Of a stretch of DNA of 64,000 nt, positions 61,142 through 64,000 are shown piece after piece. A program made the translations under genes and the position numbers. The notes beneath the pieces are model-generated. The model saw only the letters and a program-made list of their open reading frames with translations, made no database searches and had not been told where the DNA came from. This DNA comes from Merluccius polli (taxonomy: Eukaryota; Chordata; Actinopteri; Gadiformes; Merlucciidae), in the NCBI GenBank assembly GCA_030340625.1, contig JAOPHQ010004838.1, positions 398,501 through 462,500 on the forward strand, in the 5' to 3' direction. The first letter of the stretch is position 1; every line of letters begins with the position of its first letter.

Positions 61142-61300
61142 CAGGGGCGCTGCAAGAGATTTTGGGCCCTATGAAACAATATAATATTGCACCCCCCCCC
61201 CCCCCCCCCCATCCAAAAACAGTGTGCTCTGAGGGGCCCCTGTCAGTGCTGGGCCCTTGGAGTCGTCCCAACTCCCCCCCCCCCCCCCCCCACGGCACCC
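61142..61300. mobile_element. Probable hAT-type element tip with C-runs
   Basis: It starts CAGGGGCGCTGC and continues AGATTTTGGGCCCTATGA, a form seen at the ends of fish hAT elements. Two C-runs (about 61191-61210 and 61275-61291) follow. The right end and target duplication were not found. Confidence 0.4.
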
Positions 61301-61308
61301 ATGCATGC

Positions 61309-61377
61309 GTCTGTCAAACAAAACGTTTTACTTTGTCCCTATGTTTGGGACAAAGTAAAACGTTTTGTTTGACAGAC
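61309..61377. repeat. Perfect 31-bp-arm palindrome, 7-nt spacer
   Basis: Arms 61309-61339 and 61347-61377 are exact reverse complements around TATGTTT. Arm content is mixed (GTCTGTC, AAACGTTTT, CTTTGTCCC), so this is not a simple-sequence artefact. Confidence 0.95.
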
Positions 61378-61731
61378 CTGTTCACATGGACAAACATGAC
61401 CGGAGAGGAATTTTTAGAAGAGTGGAGAGAAAACCTTTTTACAGAAAACCAGGTGGCCTAAACTCATGCAGTCTAAACAGTTATCAAATTAAATCTGCCC
61501 TACAGAATGCATCAGCTTAAAGGTCAGCCAATCAAATGCTAAGTTTGGCTATCAGCCGATGCCAGATAATTGTGTTAATTACAGGCCTATGAATTTATTT
61601 TTTTTTAAATGAGGATTTGATTGGTATATGTGGCTTTTCAAACAGCATATGAGATTCATGGTATTTTTTGATTTGAAAATTGACATTTGTACCAACCCAC
61701 AATTTCTTCTAATGTTTCTCAAGTGAGCTGC

Positions 61732-61765
<34 letters not shown>

Positions 61766-62050
61766 GGTTTCTGTCCAGCCCTTTGTCTCTGCCTCTCTCT
61801 TTCTGTATATGGCCAATTCCCGATAACACTATCCCCATGGCAACAAACGCTCTGCCATGGCACGCCCCGCATCCTCTGCGCTATGGCGACTATTTGGACC
61901 GCTTACGGGGGTGTTTGGACGGTGGAGGGGACTGGGGTCAACCCTACCACTGGTCAAGAGTTAAACAAAGAAAGAACAGCTCGCCTTGGCATTTTCAGAA
62001 GGGCATCCTCGCGATGGACTTGAACAAGTGTCCCTCCGCTTCTGTAGAGG

Positions 62051-62089
<39 letters not shown>

Positions 62090-62258
62090 AGCATACAGCG
62101 TATGCAGGGGGCAGCTCCTCGGGGCGCTGCCTCCATCCAGCTGGCTGTTCACCCCTCTCAATTTGACGGGCAGCCCGGTAGCCCCAGACCCACTCACACA
62201 ACTCACGCGATTCAACCCCTTACCACCCACCCTGCTGGGACGCCTTTTCAAAGCACTT

Positions 62259-62308
<50 letters not shown>

Positions 62309-64000
62309 TCTCTCCCTCTCCCTCTCTCTCCCTCTCTGTCTCGGACACACATCTTACACCAAGACCTCGAGCTACTAACCAACTTTGTCCTTGACGATCT
62401 GGAGACCACCTGGCGGACAGCGAAAACGTGAACCAGTTCAAACCCACATTTCCATGAGATGCAGTGCTCCGCTTTCCCACATCTATGACATACAAATGAC
62501 CGCACGCCCAGTGCTTGACTCAGGGTACAAGTGGGATAATCCTCCTACTCTTGCTCCTATGGGCTCTGCTCATTCAGCGGCATATTATGGCATTTTGCGT
62601 TTGAATTCATTAATAATGTATGCAAGGCATGCTTATTTCTCCAGCAGTCATTTGAGGATCTGGCTGAGCCCGACACTTTGATTCAACTCCGGTGAGATTG
62701 TGTCACTTCTGAAGCAAGAGCCATTGATTTATTAATCACATCTTCAATTCTGTAACATTTTCCTGGGGAAGGGGAGGGGCAAATGTCCTACACAACAACG
62801 CCCAGATAATTAAGTCAAATAGGAAAATCAACACCCAACAAATCATGTGGGTTTACACGCCTTAGCTCCTCCTCCTGCCAGGAATCGATGCCTCAGAGTC
62901 AATTTACAGCGAATGGCTTTCGCAATCCCGGCCACTCTATTGCTGATTCAATTGCGGCCCCGTTAAGACGAGGCGCGAGGAGACACCCAAGTTGACACAA
63001 TCAAAATCCAATGGTTACCGCGGTCAATAATTGTGTTCTGGTGAGGTGGAGGCACGAGGCCTCGCGGCAACATGCTGTAATGCAATGACACACCTGGGAG
63101 CTGGGGGCTACGCTCACACCTCTGCTCTTCAATACATGTAAGTGCTTGCTGATGGTAGCCCTTCAATGAGGGTGGCTGCAGCGGTTACATTACTCCAGCT
63201 GTTCTCCAACATGTCTCTTCGTGGCTCATAAAAGACTGGAGTGGAAAGGCTCAGTCGAAATGCTCAGTTCAGGACTACTGATTGTCAAAAAAAGAACAAA
63301 ATCGGAGGAATCAATCAGAGACCCAAAAAAAAGCAATACAAAGCCATGTACTGGGCGCATGGTTCGTCATTTTTGGAGGAGTACTTGATAGGCTGAGGCT
63401 TTGTGTGGATATTGAAAAATGAAATGAGGCTTTATGTAAACGTGGCCTCTGGATTTCGCTGCTGTCCAAGATACTAGCAACATCTGCTCTGAGTAAAAGC
63501 TGTTCTGGCTGCTCTGAAAACTAATTCGCTTATACCATGTTCAAAACTAAAAAAGGAGGAAAAAGAAGAAGCAAAAAACCTGAGATTCAATAGACCGAGA
63601 TGCCAAGAAAAACAACCTCCTCCAACATGAGCAAAGTTTGAAGTTAATGACTTCCAGGCAGAGATTTAAGACGGCTATGAAAACAAGACTCAGTCCCGCC
63701 ATAGAAGGTCAACAGTAAGTTACAACCTAGCAGTTTTCCTGGAAAGTCTCCTGACCCTGCTCTACGTTATGTAACCTCAACGCAGGGTGAAATACGGCGG
63801 AAAGCCTCGAGGTCAATACAAGCTACTTTCTGTTGTGGTTTTTGTTGTTGATGATGATTTTCCTTTTATTTTTCTGAGTGGATCAGGCGGTTCTAAGGAC
63901 AATGTTTTGCCTAATCCTCCTTAAGTAGTGATTTATCATGTATAAATGCAATTCAGAAACCAATTTCCCCCTTTTCAAGCAATACACCAGAGCAACACAG
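61378..64000. other. Intron or upstream region, no gene; CT and GT tracts
   Basis: (CT)n at 61741-61766, (GT)n at 62053-62088 and an 82-nt pyrimidine tract at 62256-62337. The last 1.6 kb has no repeat or frame that I can name. Confidence 0.55.
62256..62337. repeat. 82-nt homopyrimidine tract
   Basis: Mostly (CT)n with CCCT interruptions and no purine on the plus strand. Mirror-like segments could form triplex DNA. Confidence 0.95.

Larger units (their letters stand above)
6393..64000 (-). other. lrp1b: Very large upstream intron of the same gene, possibly including 5'-flanking DNA
   Basis: No convincing coding exon was found on either strand across 57.6 kb. In human LRP1B the first exon carries the signal peptide and the first intron is very long, so an intron of this size is expected. 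The upstream exon must end in phase 1. I looked for a minus-strand ATG followed by a hydrophobic segment and a GT donor, mainly in the CpG-rich 26.2, 41.5-43 and 47.2-47.6 kb stretches and at 54.3-55.7 kb. I found none I would defend. Confidence 0.5.

Overview
This is vertebrate, almost certainly teleost fish, intronic DNA. There are no operons and no long open frames. (CA)n/(GT)n microsatellites and C/G homopolymer runs of 12-23 bases are unusually dense. Several repeat types are common in fish genomes: hAT, P-like/THAP, TTAA-target and small TIR elements. The microsatellite density recalls gadiform fishes, but that is only a guess; the sequence does not fix the species.

Only one host coding feature can be supported. 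It is a 123-bp exon on the minus strand (6270-6392) that encodes one LDL-receptor class A module and has clean phase-1 splice sites on both sides. Its residues resemble the first LDLa repeat of LRP1B more than that of LRP1. I therefore read the window as part of a fish lrp1b gene near its 5' end. 1-6269 is the intron downstream of this exon in transcript order. 6393-64000 is the very large upstream intron, possibly reaching 5'-flanking DNA. I could not find the signal-peptide exon or the second LDLa exon in the window.

The rest is a mosaic of repeats. 1-6.3 kb: intron with a hAT transposase remnant (3.15-3.5 kb), two copies of a GGATTATCCC element and two large hairpins. 6.4-24 kb: microsatellites and unique AT-rich intron, with two perfect hairpins near 16 kb. 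24.0-24.8 kb: a hAT-type element carrying a nested P-like element with a degraded THAP start. 27.6-29.5 kb: two tandem arrays, the second interrupted by a TIR element with a 9-bp target duplication. 41.0-43.0 kb: a CpG-rich block flanked by a 250-bp direct duplication. 44.1-44.9 kb: a TTAA-flanked TIR element. 48.5-51.2 kb: a second element of the 9-bp-TSD family inside a locally repeated sequence. 54.6 kb: a polypurine tract. 56.0-56.3 kb: a 226-bp TIR element. 60.6-60.9 kb: a 21-bp minisatellite. 61.3 kb: a perfect 31-bp-arm palindrome.

I see no sign of a new multi-gene system. The best-supported new observations are the transposon family with TAGCCT ends and 9-bp duplications, supported twice by paralogous empty sites, and the nested hAT/P-like composite.
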